A stretch of DNA of 6,417 nucleotides from the NCBI GenBank assembly GCA_017421885.1, contig JAFOHJ010000099.1, forward strand, positions 1-6,417. The letters run 5' to 3'. The notes below the pieces were generated by a model. The model made no database searches. It saw nothing but the letters and a program-made list of their open reading frames with translations, and was not told the DNA's origin. The position numbers and the translations under genes were made by a program. Positions 1 through 5,094 of the stretch are shown here, one piece after another; position 1 is the first letter of the stretch, and the number at the start of each line of letters is the position of its first letter. The DNA comes from Clostridia bacterium. Its GTDB lineage: Bacteria; Bacillota_A; Clostridia; Oscillospirales; Butyricicoccaceae.

Positions 1-1
1 A

Positions 2-238
2 GAGGGCGGCTATATCGGCCTCTTCTCCCATGGAGGACACTATATCGTCGTTGACTCCATCGACGGAAACGAGGTCTGCATCCTCGACCCCTCTTACAAA
101 GAAGGAAAGTTCGACGAAGAAGGCAGGCAGGGCAAGGTAAAGATATGCTATCCCTATCTCTACTGCGATGTCGAGCTGCTGGCAAAGGATGCCGCCAACC
201 GCGACCCCGCCTTCCATCTTTTCATGCGCAAAAAATAA
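2..238 (+). CDS. Peptidase C39-like family protein, C-terminal part (5' end outside window)
   Basis: This is an open frame running in from the left edge to TAA at 236-238, giving 78 residues with no start in view. Near its N-terminal edge it has G-G-H-Y-I-V-V-D-S (His13 of the visible part) and, about 15 residues on, V-C-I-L-D-P-S (Asp29). A 'GHxIVV...(I/V)xxxDP' arrangement is typical of the His and Asp end of papain-like C39 and C39-like peptidase domains; the catalytic Cys would lie upstream, outside the window. A charged tail ending in Arg-Lys-Lys follows. The codons are GC-rich at third positions, as in pdxK. The stop is 55 bases before spoVAC on the same strand with no terminator-grade hairpin between, so the two may be co-transcribed. 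Whether this is an active peptidase, a bacteriocin-type C39 or a general C39_2 domain protein cannot be decided from this fragment. Confidence 0.7.
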   Translation, partial: EGGYIGLFSHGGHYIVVDSIDGNEVCILDPSYKEGKFDEEGRQGKVKICYPYLYCDVELLAKDAANRDPAFHLFMRKK

Positions 239-253
239 GACACACGCATAATT

Positions 254-268
254 TCCACAACTTGTGGA
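254..268. repeat. 15-bp palindrome upstream of spoVAC
   Basis: TCCACAA and TTGTGGA flank a single C, forming a perfect dyad of 7 bp per arm in the short spacer before spoVAC. As RNA it could only form a 5-bp stem with a 5-base loop. No T-tract follows, so it is a poor terminator. It could be an operator or a weak processing hairpin. No partner copy was noticed elsewhere in the window. Confidence 0.45.
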
Positions 269-270
269 GA

Positions 271-291
271 AAATCACCGTAGAGGTGATTT
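271..291 (+). promoter_or_regulatory. Hairpin sequestering the spoVAC ribosome-binding site
   Basis: AAATCACC (271-278) and GGTGATTT (284-291) form a perfect 8-bp stem with loop GTAGA. The ribosome site of spoVAC, GAGGTGAT at 282-289, lies mostly inside the 3' arm. That octamer is fully complementary to the AUCACCUC portion of the 16S rRNA 3' end, so the 5' arm mimics the anti-Shine-Dalgarno sequence. The core GAGG ends 8 bases before ATG at 294. The structure is visible; a role in controlling translation is inference. Confidence 0.5.
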
Positions 292-293
292 GA

Positions 294-731
294 ATGCGTA
301 TGTCAAACGAGGAATATAAAAAACTCTATGAGGGTATCTCTCCCCCTTCCCCCAGCTATAAGAACATACCCTTTGCCTTTCTTATAGGCGGAGGGATATG
401 CACCCTTGCCCAGTTTTTCAAGAGCCTGTATCTCGGCATGGGTTATGCCGAGAGCCAGGCCGGCGGCATGGTGTCGATGACAGTCATCTTCATCGGTGTG
501 CTGCTGACGGGGCTTGGGTGGTTCGGGCCCATCGCCAAGCGGGCCGGGGCAGGCACGCTGGTGCCGATTACCGGGTTTGCCAACTCGGTGGCGGCTCCGG
601 CCCTAGAGTTCAAGACCGAGGGTGTTATTCTCGGCACCTGCGTGAAAATGTTTTCCATCGCCGGTCCGGTGCTGGTTTTCGGCATAAGCGCGAGTGTGGT
701 GTACGGGCTTATTTATTATTTCATATCGTAA
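294..731 (+). CDS. spoVAC: Stage V sporulation protein AC (SpoVAC)
   Basis: This 145-residue membrane protein is of normal SpoVAC length. SpoVA proteins form the inner-membrane channel that moves dipicolinic acid into the forespore and out at germination; in B. subtilis SpoVAC is also described as mechanosensitive. Visible hallmarks are the N-terminal N-E-E-Y-K-K-L-Y stretch, a first hydrophobic segment (about 26-43, with GGGICTLAQ), a second (about 60-78), the signature PITGFANS (91-98), then ALEFKTEG (103-110) and a final hydrophobic segment (about 112-142). The long N-terminus and the ALEFKTEG motif favour SpoVAC over SpoVAE. ATG 294 is chosen because GAGGTGAT sits 8 bases upstream; ATG 300 would be about 14 bases away. 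Unusually, a terminator follows at once and no spoVAD or spoVAE is present. It may be a second, orphan copy. No convincing sigma-G promoter was found in the spacer. Confidence 0.93.
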   Translation: MRMSNEEYKKLYEGISPPSPSYKNIPFAFLIGGGICTLAQFFKSLYLGMGYAESQAGGMVSMTVIFIGVLLTGLGWFGPIAKRAGAGTLVPITGFANSVAAPALEFKTEGVILGTCVKMFSIAGPVLVFGISASVVYGLIYYFIS

Positions 732-732
732 G

Positions 733-758
733 AAAACCCGCCCTCTTGGGCGGGTTTT
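733..758. terminator. Bidirectional intrinsic terminator between spoVAC and the converging operon
   Basis: AAAACCCGCCC and GGGCGGGTTTT make a perfect 11-bp stem around the loop TCTT. It starts 2 bases after the spoVAC stop. The flanking A and T runs give a U-tract on both strands, so it can also end the minus-strand operon whose last stop codon is at 769-771. Confidence 0.92.
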
Positions 759-768
759 GTCTTGTATT

Positions 769-1275
769 TTAATATTGCACTCCGCATATATCACAAAGAG
801 CCCTATATTCCTTCACTCCGCATATAAATACAGCATAAGCATCGGGGTCTTTATTACCGTCAGTGTATAATGAAACTATACATTCTCTATCGCCCACGCA
901 TATAACAGACAGGCTGCTGTCCTGTCCGGTGATGCTGATACCGAACTCTATTCCACCCTGCGCACCCTCATGCTCAGCAGGGTCGTATCTTTTGCTGTGC
1001 CACGAGCTGTAATCAAGCGATTTCACAAAGGCTTTGACCGCTTCGCGGTCATCATCACTGCAGTTATCGGGGGTTATACTTCGCTCGGGTTGTTTATGTC
1101 CTTCAAACTCTACGAATATCTGCGTATCACGGTTTATATCCAAATCATCAAGATATTCGTGCAGAATCCTCTTTGCTTCGTTTATTTCGGTGTCTCCGTG
1201 TGGCATTATGCAGATAACACCTATAACGCATACGGCTGCCGCCGCTGCGTATAATACTTTTTTGCTTTTAAACAT
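769..1275 (-). CDS. Membrane-anchored protein of unknown function, paralogue of the upstream lipoprotein
   Basis: This 168-residue protein matches no family I recognise. It has a short basic N-terminus (MFKSKK), one Ala/Val/Ile-rich hydrophobic segment (about 7-24) that should be a membrane anchor or uncleaved signal, and then an acidic extracellular domain. It aligns along its length with the neighbour at 1275-1763. Shared elements are P-x-R-x-I-T-P-x-N-C (63-72), a Y/H-D-P element (98-99), GG-x-x-F-x-IS (107-114) and the C-terminal C-x-I-C-G-V (161-166). ATG 1275 is chosen over the in-frame ATG at 1302: CGGAGTGG lies about 7 bases upstream, the protein then starts directly at its signal, and the codon overlaps the preceding stop as TAATG, implying translational coupling. 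Three cysteines (72, 161, 164) are shared with the paralogue and could form a disulfide or metal site. It is the last gene before the bidirectional terminator. Confidence 0.72.
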   Translation of the reverse strand: MFKSKKVLYAAAAAVCVIGVICIMPHGDTEINEAKRILHEYLDDLDINRDTQIFVEFEGHKQPERSITPDNCSDDDREAVKAFVKSLDYSSWHSKRYDPAEHEGAQGGIEFGISITGQDSSLSVICVGDRECIVSLYTDGNKDPDAYAVFICGVKEYRALCDICGVQY

Positions 1276-1763
1276 TATGTTTCCACTCCGCATATTCTGC
1301 ATATATCAACATATGCTCTCACACTATGGTCAAATACCGCTTCGGCAACAGGCTCATTGTTATCCCCATCATAAAGCCTGACAACGGAACAAAAATACGA
1401 GCCTTTATCTATCCCCAGATTATCTATGTTAAGCCTTTTGCCTTCGGCTACGACCGAAATAGCAAAAGACACCCCGCCAACGCTCTCTTCATACTCATCC
1501 GGGTCGTGCTTTTGGGTTTCTTCCTCGTTATACTCAAGCGAAGATATATATGCCATGATGGCCTCTATATCTTCACTTTTGCAGTTTTCGGGAGTTATAT
1601 TTCGCTGTGGTTCCAGAAATTCTTCCAGCGAAACATAAAAATCCTCTGTACCGTCTATGTCTTCAATGAAACTCAGTATCTCTTCTTTATCCTGCTTCAG
1701 AGAATCATCGCCGCAGGCGGTAAACATGACCACTGCCAATACGAGGATCCATATTTTCTTCAC
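1275..1763 (-). CDS. Putative lipoprotein of unknown function, first gene of a two-gene operon
   Basis: This 162-residue protein begins with a classic lipoprotein signal: MKK, a hydrophobic core (4-14) and the lipobox F-T-A-C with the acylated Cys at 17. It should therefore be tethered to the outer face of the membrane. The rest is acidic and soluble. Conserved with the downstream paralogue are EPQRNITPENC (51-61), HDPDEYE (86-92), GGVSFAIS (96-103), an acidic Y-D-G turn and C-R-I-C-G-V (155-160). The start is GTG at 1763, preceded by GGAGG with 7 bases of spacing; no better start exists. A promoter lies about 40 bases upstream. I do not recognise the family. The cysteines 61, 155 and 158 match those of the paralogue. 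It may bind a ligand or partner at the cell surface, but nothing in the sequence names one. Confidence 0.8.
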   Translation of the reverse strand: MKKIWILVLAVVMFTACGDDSLKQDKEEILSFIEDIDGTEDFYVSLEEFLEPQRNITPENCKSEDIEAIMAYISSLEYNEEETQKHDPDEYEESVGGVSFAISVVAEGKRLNIDNLGIDKGSYFCSVVRLYDGDNNEPVAEAVFDHSVRAYVDICRICGVET

Positions 1764-1800
1764 GCGATTCCCTCCTTTACTTCGCTATCTTTATAATTTA

Positions 1801-1830
1801 ATTATATCATATATTTATATTCCACATCAA
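1801..1830 (-). promoter_or_regulatory. Sigma-A type promoter with extended -10 for the lipoprotein pair
   Basis: Read on the minus strand: TTGATG (1830-1825), an 18-base spacer, then TATAAT (1806-1801) preceded by TGA, a perfect extended -10. The surroundings are very AT-rich. Transcription would begin near 1794, leaving a leader of about 30 bases that carries AAAGGAGGG ahead of the GTG start at 1763. Confidence 0.75.
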
Positions 1831-1853
1831 TATATCCGCGCGTGTAATAACAG

Positions 1854-1879
1854 AAAAACCGCCCCGAAGGGCGGTTTTT
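1854..1879 (-). terminator. Intrinsic terminator ending the SGNH-sigma-RsiV-TraX operon
   Basis: A perfect 11-bp stem (1854-1864 with 1869-1879). On the minus strand it reads as a GC-rich stem capped by the very stable C(UUCG)G tetraloop and runs into TTTTTCTGTT. It begins 2 bases beyond the TAG of the TraX-family gene and separates that operon from the lipoprotein promoter downstream. A- and T-runs on both sides could make it work in both directions. Confidence 0.92.
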
Positions 1880-1880
1880 T

Positions 1881-2609
1881 CTATGACACTATCGCGTATA
1901 ACCAAAGCAAAAGCATGTGAAGCGGATAAAACGCATATCCAAATCGGCGGAAGCCCGTTCCAAAACTACCTTTCTCGCCGTTATAAAGCCATATAAAGAT
2001 CAGCGCCAATACAGCAAATGCCTGCAGGGGGACGAACACCTCGCTGCCAAACAGCATGACGGGAAAGCCAAGCCCCTTTATCCACACGCAGTGGATAAGC
2101 ACCATCATCAAAAGCTGCAGCGGCTTTTCAAACCTTCTGCCTCTCAGCACATGGAACATAAAGGTCGTCAGAACGCCGAAAAAGCCATAGTCGGGAAAGG
2201 TGATGACCGAAAGCACCGCCAATCCCACAAGCTTTGCTCCGCCCCCGAGCCACTTTTTCTCCATGACCGCCTTGTCAAAGACGCTCATTGCCATAAGCGC
2301 CAGCAGGAATGTGAACATGACATTCTGATGGAAGGGAAACACCGGCGAGCCGGTGGTCATAAGATTAAAGGGGATCTCCGATATCAGCGCCCAGATCAGC
2401 ATTCGCTTCATATATGCCTTACGGTCGGACGTATGGGCATATCCCTCGGCTATGCCGAAGGCAAATATGGGAAATGCCAGCCTTCCCAGAGCCGTCATCC
2501 ACATTCCGCCCGATGACACCGTGGCCCACATATGGTCGATAAGCATGAATATCATGGCAAACAGCTTGAGCATATCACTGCTCAGGCCAAGGCTATTTGT
2601 TCTTTTCAT
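1881..2609 (-). CDS. TraX-family multi-pass membrane protein (possible acyltransferase)
   Basis: This protein has 242 residues and is almost entirely hydrophobic, with about eight to ten membrane segments. TraX-family marks are G-L-S-x-x-M-L-K-L at the N-terminus, I-D-H at the end of the first helix (Asp25-His26), G-R-L-A-F-P-I-F (42-49), E-I-P-F-N (78-82), H-Q-N-V-M-F-T (94-100) and a C-terminal F-Y-P-L-H (227-231). F-plasmid TraX acetylates pilin, and the family is related to the membrane acyltransferase-3 group; most Firmicute members are uncharacterised. No conjugation gene is nearby, so pilin is an unlikely substrate. The context (sigma factor, RsiV-like protein, SGNH protein) suggests cell-envelope acylation, which is inference. 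The start is uncertain: ATG 2609 has AGGAG 10 bases upstream, whereas GTG 2618 overlaps the previous stop as GTGA but has AGGAG only 1 base away. I prefer ATG 2609. Confidence 0.85.
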   Translation of the reverse strand: MKRTNSLGLSSDMLKLFAMIFMLIDHMWATVSSGGMWMTALGRLAFPIFAFGIAEGYAHTSDRKAYMKRMLIWALISEIPFNLMTTGSPVFPFHQNVMFTFLLALMAMSVFDKAVMEKKWLGGGAKLVGLAVLSVITFPDYGFFGVLTTFMFHVLRGRRFEKPLQLLMMVLIHCVWIKGLGFPVMLFGSEVFVPLQAFAVLALIFIWLYNGEKGSFGTGFRRFGYAFYPLHMLLLWLYAIVS

Positions 2610-2614
2610 TAAGC

Positions 2615-3496
2615 TCACTCTCCTGTTTCTTCAAAAAGCATTTCAAATCCCTCATTTGCAAGTTCAATGCACATCTCCTGCGGAACAGTAAATGTCGGCA
2701 TGCCCATATATCCCGGAGATACGATATACTCATCAAAACAGATGATTATTGCTCCATCAGAGGGATAAAAGTTTTCATCTCCTGTCAGGCAGACGTATTC
2801 AGGCCAGTAAGCTTTGCTTTCATCCTCCAGCATCTGCTTTTCCATGCTGTCGATAATAAGTTTCTCTATGCCGATAAGCCCTTCTTCATCAAATATGTCG
2901 CCCAAAGTGATATATCTGCCGTTTACACGGTCGATATGATAATATTTATCATATGTGCTTCCGCTGGCCGCTGTCTCGCTGACTCTTATCCTGAGCGTAA
3001 ACCAGCTGTCATTATTTACGACCGTATCATAATCTATCTTGACCGAACCATATCCGTTCCCGGCACTGATCTCAAGATCGGCAAAAAAGCGGTCAACAAC
3101 AGTCTCAACAAGCTGGTCAACACTGCTGTTTATGAGCTCGGCAGCTTCCTGATTGCGGCTGTCACTGACACCGGGAACTTCGGCCTCCAGCTCGTGATTC
3201 CCGTCGCCGTAAAAATAACGGCGCACGTTGAGCACCTCTACAAGCCGGCCTATGACCGGCAGTTCGGAAGCCGCGGCAGCATAAGCCGTACTGACATTGG
3301 GCATGACTGCCAGCAGCATGACCGCAGCGCATGCAGCTGCCGATATCCATGTTCTCAACATCGGGCAGCCTTTTCTGAAAGTTACTCTGTCGGGAAGAGC
3401 CTCCAGCGTCTCGATGGTGCGCCGATGCACCCTTTCCGGCACCGTAGGCGCATCCCTAAGGGCGGCCTTTCGTATATCATCGTCAAATCTGTTCAT
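2615..3496 (-). CDS. RsiV-like anti-sigma factor with DUF3298-type extracellular domain
   Basis: This 293-residue protein is close in length to B. subtilis RsiV. A cytoplasmic N-terminus (1-48; FDDDIRKAAL, then a helix ending near LEALP) would hold the sigma factor. It lacks the HxxxCxxC zinc motif of ZAS anti-sigma factors. One membrane helix follows (about 49-66), then an A-Y-A-A-A-A stretch suited to signal peptidase cleavage. The ectodomain has a helical middle (about 115-145) and a DUF3298/RsiV-type C-terminus: YYHIDRVNGRYITLGDIF (185-202) and F-D-E-Y-I-V-S-P-G-Y-M-G-M-P-T-F-T-V-P (254-272). In B. subtilis, RsiV binds lysozyme and is then cleaved by signal peptidase and RasP, freeing SigV. 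The ATG overlaps the sigma stop as ATGA and has AAGGA 9 bases upstream. Whether this protein binds lysozyme is not shown by the sequence. Confidence 0.85.
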   Translation of the reverse strand: MNRFDDDIRKAALRDAPTVPERVHRRTIETLEALPDRVTFRKGCPMLRTWISAAACAAVMLLAVMPNVSTAYAAAASELPVIGRLVEVLNVRRYFYGDGNHELEAEVPGVSDSRNQEAAELINSSVDQLVETVVDRFFADLEISAGNGYGSVKIDYDTVVNNDSWFTLRIRVSETAASGSTYDKYYHIDRVNGRYITLGDIFDEEGLIGIEKLIIDSMEKQMLEDESKAYWPEYVCLTGDENFYPSDGAIIICFDEYIVSPGYMGMPTFTVPQEMCIELANEGFEMLFEETGE

Positions 3497-3987
3497 ATTT
3501 CAAAATCCTTTCTGTCAAGCATAGCTGCCAGCATCTTTCTTGCCCTTGCAAGCTGCTGCCTGACTGCAGCAGCCGTGCTTGCGGTGACCGATGCTATCTC
3601 CTTCACAGAGCATCCGTCATAGTAAAACAGAACTACCACCGTTCTATACGGCAGCTCGAGTTTTTCAACAGCCTGCCACAGCGTCATCTTTGAAGCTCTG
3701 TCCAGCGGACCTTCTTCGGCCGCAAGATCATAATACTCGTCTATATCGCTCCATTCCCGCCGCTTTCTCAGTGCCTCCACAGCACAATTATGAACTATGG
3801 CAAGGATCCACGTATCAAAACTTTTTCTGTCACGCAGGCTTTCAAAGTTTACCCACGCCTTAAGTATGGCATCCTGCATCGCATCGGCTGCATCGGCCTC
3901 ATTTCTCAGAATACCGAGGGACAGCCTGTATATTTTATTTTCACACTCCTGTATTTTTTGTGTGAAAAAAGCTTTATCTTTTGTCAA
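3493..3987 (-). CDS. ECF RNA polymerase sigma factor (SigV-like by context)
   Basis: This 164-residue two-domain sigma factor should direct RNA polymerase to the promoters of this module. Region 2 covers about 13-80: the hydrophobic helix IYRLSLGILRN, the DAADAMQDAILKAW element of 2.2, and the F-D-T-W-I-L-A-I-V-H-N-C-A region 2.3/2.4 followed by a basic patch (RKRR, 74-77). A short acidic linker follows, then region 4 (about 104-158) with L-P-Y-R-T-V-V-V-L-F-Y-Y and the helix-turn-helix CSVKEIASVTASTAAAVRQQ. The start is TTG at 3987, overlapping the preceding stop as TTGA. The N-terminus MTKDKAFFTQKI is normal for the family, and the next Met (37) would cut into region 2. AGCAGG lies 10 bases upstream. 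Adjacency to an RsiV-like protein points to the SigV-type group, but the assignment rests on context. Confidence 0.92.
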   Translation of the reverse strand: MTKDKAFFTQKIQECENKIYRLSLGILRNEADAADAMQDAILKAWVNFESLRDRKSFDTWILAIVHNCAVEALRKRREWSDIDEYYDLAAEEGPLDRASKMTLWQAVEKLELPYRTVVVLFYYDGCSVKEIASVTASTAAAVRQQLARARKMLAAMLDRKDFEI

Positions 3988-4916
3988 ACCTCATTTACCT
4001 GCTCTCTTTCCGGAAATGTTCGACTCATTATCCATTCACTCCAGCCCATATAATACTGAGCCTTGGGATGGGCATTGTCATAGCTTTTATTTGCATCCAA
4101 CGCGCCGTTTTCGTCATCAAACAGGTGATTCGGATCTATATAAAAAACCCTTTCTCCATCGGCGATGCCGGAAAGCGCCGAATTGAACCTGTCGATATTG
4201 GGGTTATTTACCACTTTATCCTTATCCGAGCGCTCTTTTGTGACATGCAGGTTGCCCTGCAGCACGATCTGCGCTCCCGGCTGATCTGCAAGCAGACGCT
4301 CGACCAGGCTACGGTATCGTTCGACTGTCTTCTCAAAGGGATAACCGACCTCGTTTATGCCCATCATTATATACACTTTATCATATTGCCTTGCTTTTAA
4401 CAATTCCTCAAAACTCACCTGACCGAGTTCTCCCACCGGGACTTTGGCTTTGTCCAGCTGATAGATGCTCAGGCCTACTCCGGCAAAAAACTCTGCCCCA
4501 TCAAGCTGACCGTAGCTCTTAAGGCCGACTGTTCGCGAATCTCCCACGAACAGGCAGTTTTCCATAGATACTTTGACAGGTGCTTCGGCTGCCGCGGCTT
4601 CGGCTTCCTCAGCGCCGTGATCTTCGGCCGCAGGCTCTACGGGCTCTTTTGAGCCTGCTGCAGCAGGCACCTTAGGCAAACACTCCGGCTCTATCACCGC
4701 CCTGACTTTAGCTCCCCATTCCTCTGTTCTTATCTCGTCCGCGCTCTTTTCATCAGTCGTCACAGCCGCCACAGCTGCCATTCTTTTAGCCATGTATTCT
4801 GCCTTTATGCGGCTGTATGATGTAACTCCCAGCGCTGCCGCCACCGAAAATGCCGCCACAGCTGCCAGCACCTTAAGGGGATCTATATAAAATCTTCTTT
4901 TTCTTTTGCAGTACAT
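3984..4916 (-). CDS. Membrane-anchored SGNH/GDSL-like hydrolase or transferase domain protein
   Basis: This 310-residue protein has a basic N-terminus (MYCKRKRR), one membrane helix (about 14-31), an Ala/Glu/Pro-rich linker (about 84-116) and an extracellular SGNH domain (about 117-300). The catalytic blocks are readable: I, F-V-G-D-S-R-T-V-G with Ser127; II, G-V-G at 146-148; III, G-I-N-E with Asn188; V, D-N-A-H-P with Asp280 and His283. All four SGNH residues are present, so it should be active as an esterase or acyl transferase on a surface substrate such as an acetylated glycan. The substrate is not determined by sequence. ATG 4916 has AAAGGAGAG about 7 bases upstream. It is the first gene of a four-gene operon with the ECF sigma factor, the RsiV-like protein and the TraX-family protein, and should be induced with them. 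It may be the extracellular partner of the TraX-family protein. Confidence 0.88.
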   Translation of the reverse strand: MYCKRKRRFYIDPLKVLAAVAAFSVAAALGVTSYSRIKAEYMAKRMAAVAAVTTDEKSADEIRTEEWGAKVRAVIEPECLPKVPAAAGSKEPVEPAAEDHGAEEAEAAAAEAPVKVSMENCLFVGDSRTVGLKSYGQLDGAEFFAGVGLSIYQLDKAKVPVGELGQVSFEELLKARQYDKVYIMMGINEVGYPFEKTVERYRSLVERLLADQPGAQIVLQGNLHVTKERSDKDKVVNNPNIDRFNSALSGIADGERVFYIDPNHLFDDENGALDANKSYDNAHPKAQYYMGWSEWIMSRTFPEREQVNEV

Positions 4917-4951
4917 AACTCAGCTCTCCTTTTTATGCTTTCATAATATAA

Positions 4952-4978
4952 GACGAATCGGAGAGCCAAAAAGTGACA
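4952..4978 (-). promoter_or_regulatory. Candidate ECF-sigma (autoregulatory) promoter of the SGNH-sigma-RsiV-TraX operon
   Basis: Read on the minus strand: TGTCAC (4978-4973), 17 bases, then CGTC (4955-4952). SigV/SigX/SigW-type ECF factors use a TGAAAC-like -35 about 16-17 bases from a CG(T/A)C-like -10. The -10 and spacing fit well; the -35 keeps TG and AC only. Start would be near 4945, about 29 bases before the ATG of the SGNH gene. The AT-rich TATATTATG just downstream could instead serve as a weak housekeeping -10. Confidence 0.42.
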
Positions 4979-4986
4979 CACTTTTT
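4968..4986. repeat. Inverted repeat in the divergent intergenic region
   Basis: AAAAAGTG (4968-4975) and CACTTTTT (4979-4986) form a perfect 8-bp inverted repeat around ACA, between the divergent SGNH operon and the pyridoxamine kinase gene. It overlaps the proposed -35 element of the ECF promoter. It could be an operator, or a weak hairpin whose own arm supplies a T-run. Confidence 0.45.
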
Positions 4987-5051
4987 CAATCTTTATCTGG
5001 ATATATAAAAAAGCTCGATTCTGAATATACAAATATAGTCAGTAGAAGGGA

Positions 5052-5057
5052 TATAAT
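5052..5057 (+). promoter_or_regulatory. -10 element of the likely pyridoxamine kinase promoter
   Basis: A perfect TATAAT lies 37 bases before the ATG of the kinase gene. No good TTGACA-like hexamer is found 16-18 bases upstream (the best is TACAAA at 5028-5033), so the promoter is either weak or dependent on an activator. The leader is short and shows no riboswitch-like folding. Confidence 0.5.
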
Positions 5058-5094
5058 AAGGCCATCATAATAAATAAGAAAAGGAGCTATTACC

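Noticed and set aside
222..256. Possible forespore (sigma-G) promoter before spoVAC around GCATAAT
   Set aside because: No matching -35 element lies at the right distance, so it cannot be distinguished from chance.
251..271. Resemblance of ATTTCCACA and the inverted TTGTGGAGAAA to DnaA boxes
   Set aside because: They match the TTATCCACA box at only about 7 of 9 positions, occur as one pair, and lie in a 55-base gap with no dnaA, dnaN or AT-rich unwinding region nearby.
1917..2516. Plus-strand open frame of 199 codons opposite the TraX-family gene
   Set aside because: It is a His/Lys/Gln-rich shadow of a hydrophobic membrane protein, with no ribosome site.
2597..3622. Long plus-strand open frame of 341 codons opposite the RsiV-like and sigma genes
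   Set aside because: It is antisense to two recognisable overlapping genes, has no coherent domain or ribosome site, and its cysteine/serine-rich composition is that of a shadow frame.
4968..4986. Reading the AAAAAGTG/CACTTTTT repeat as a terminator
   Set aside because: The stem is AT-rich with a 3-base loop, and it lies between divergent genes where no transcript would need ending, so an operator is at least as likely.
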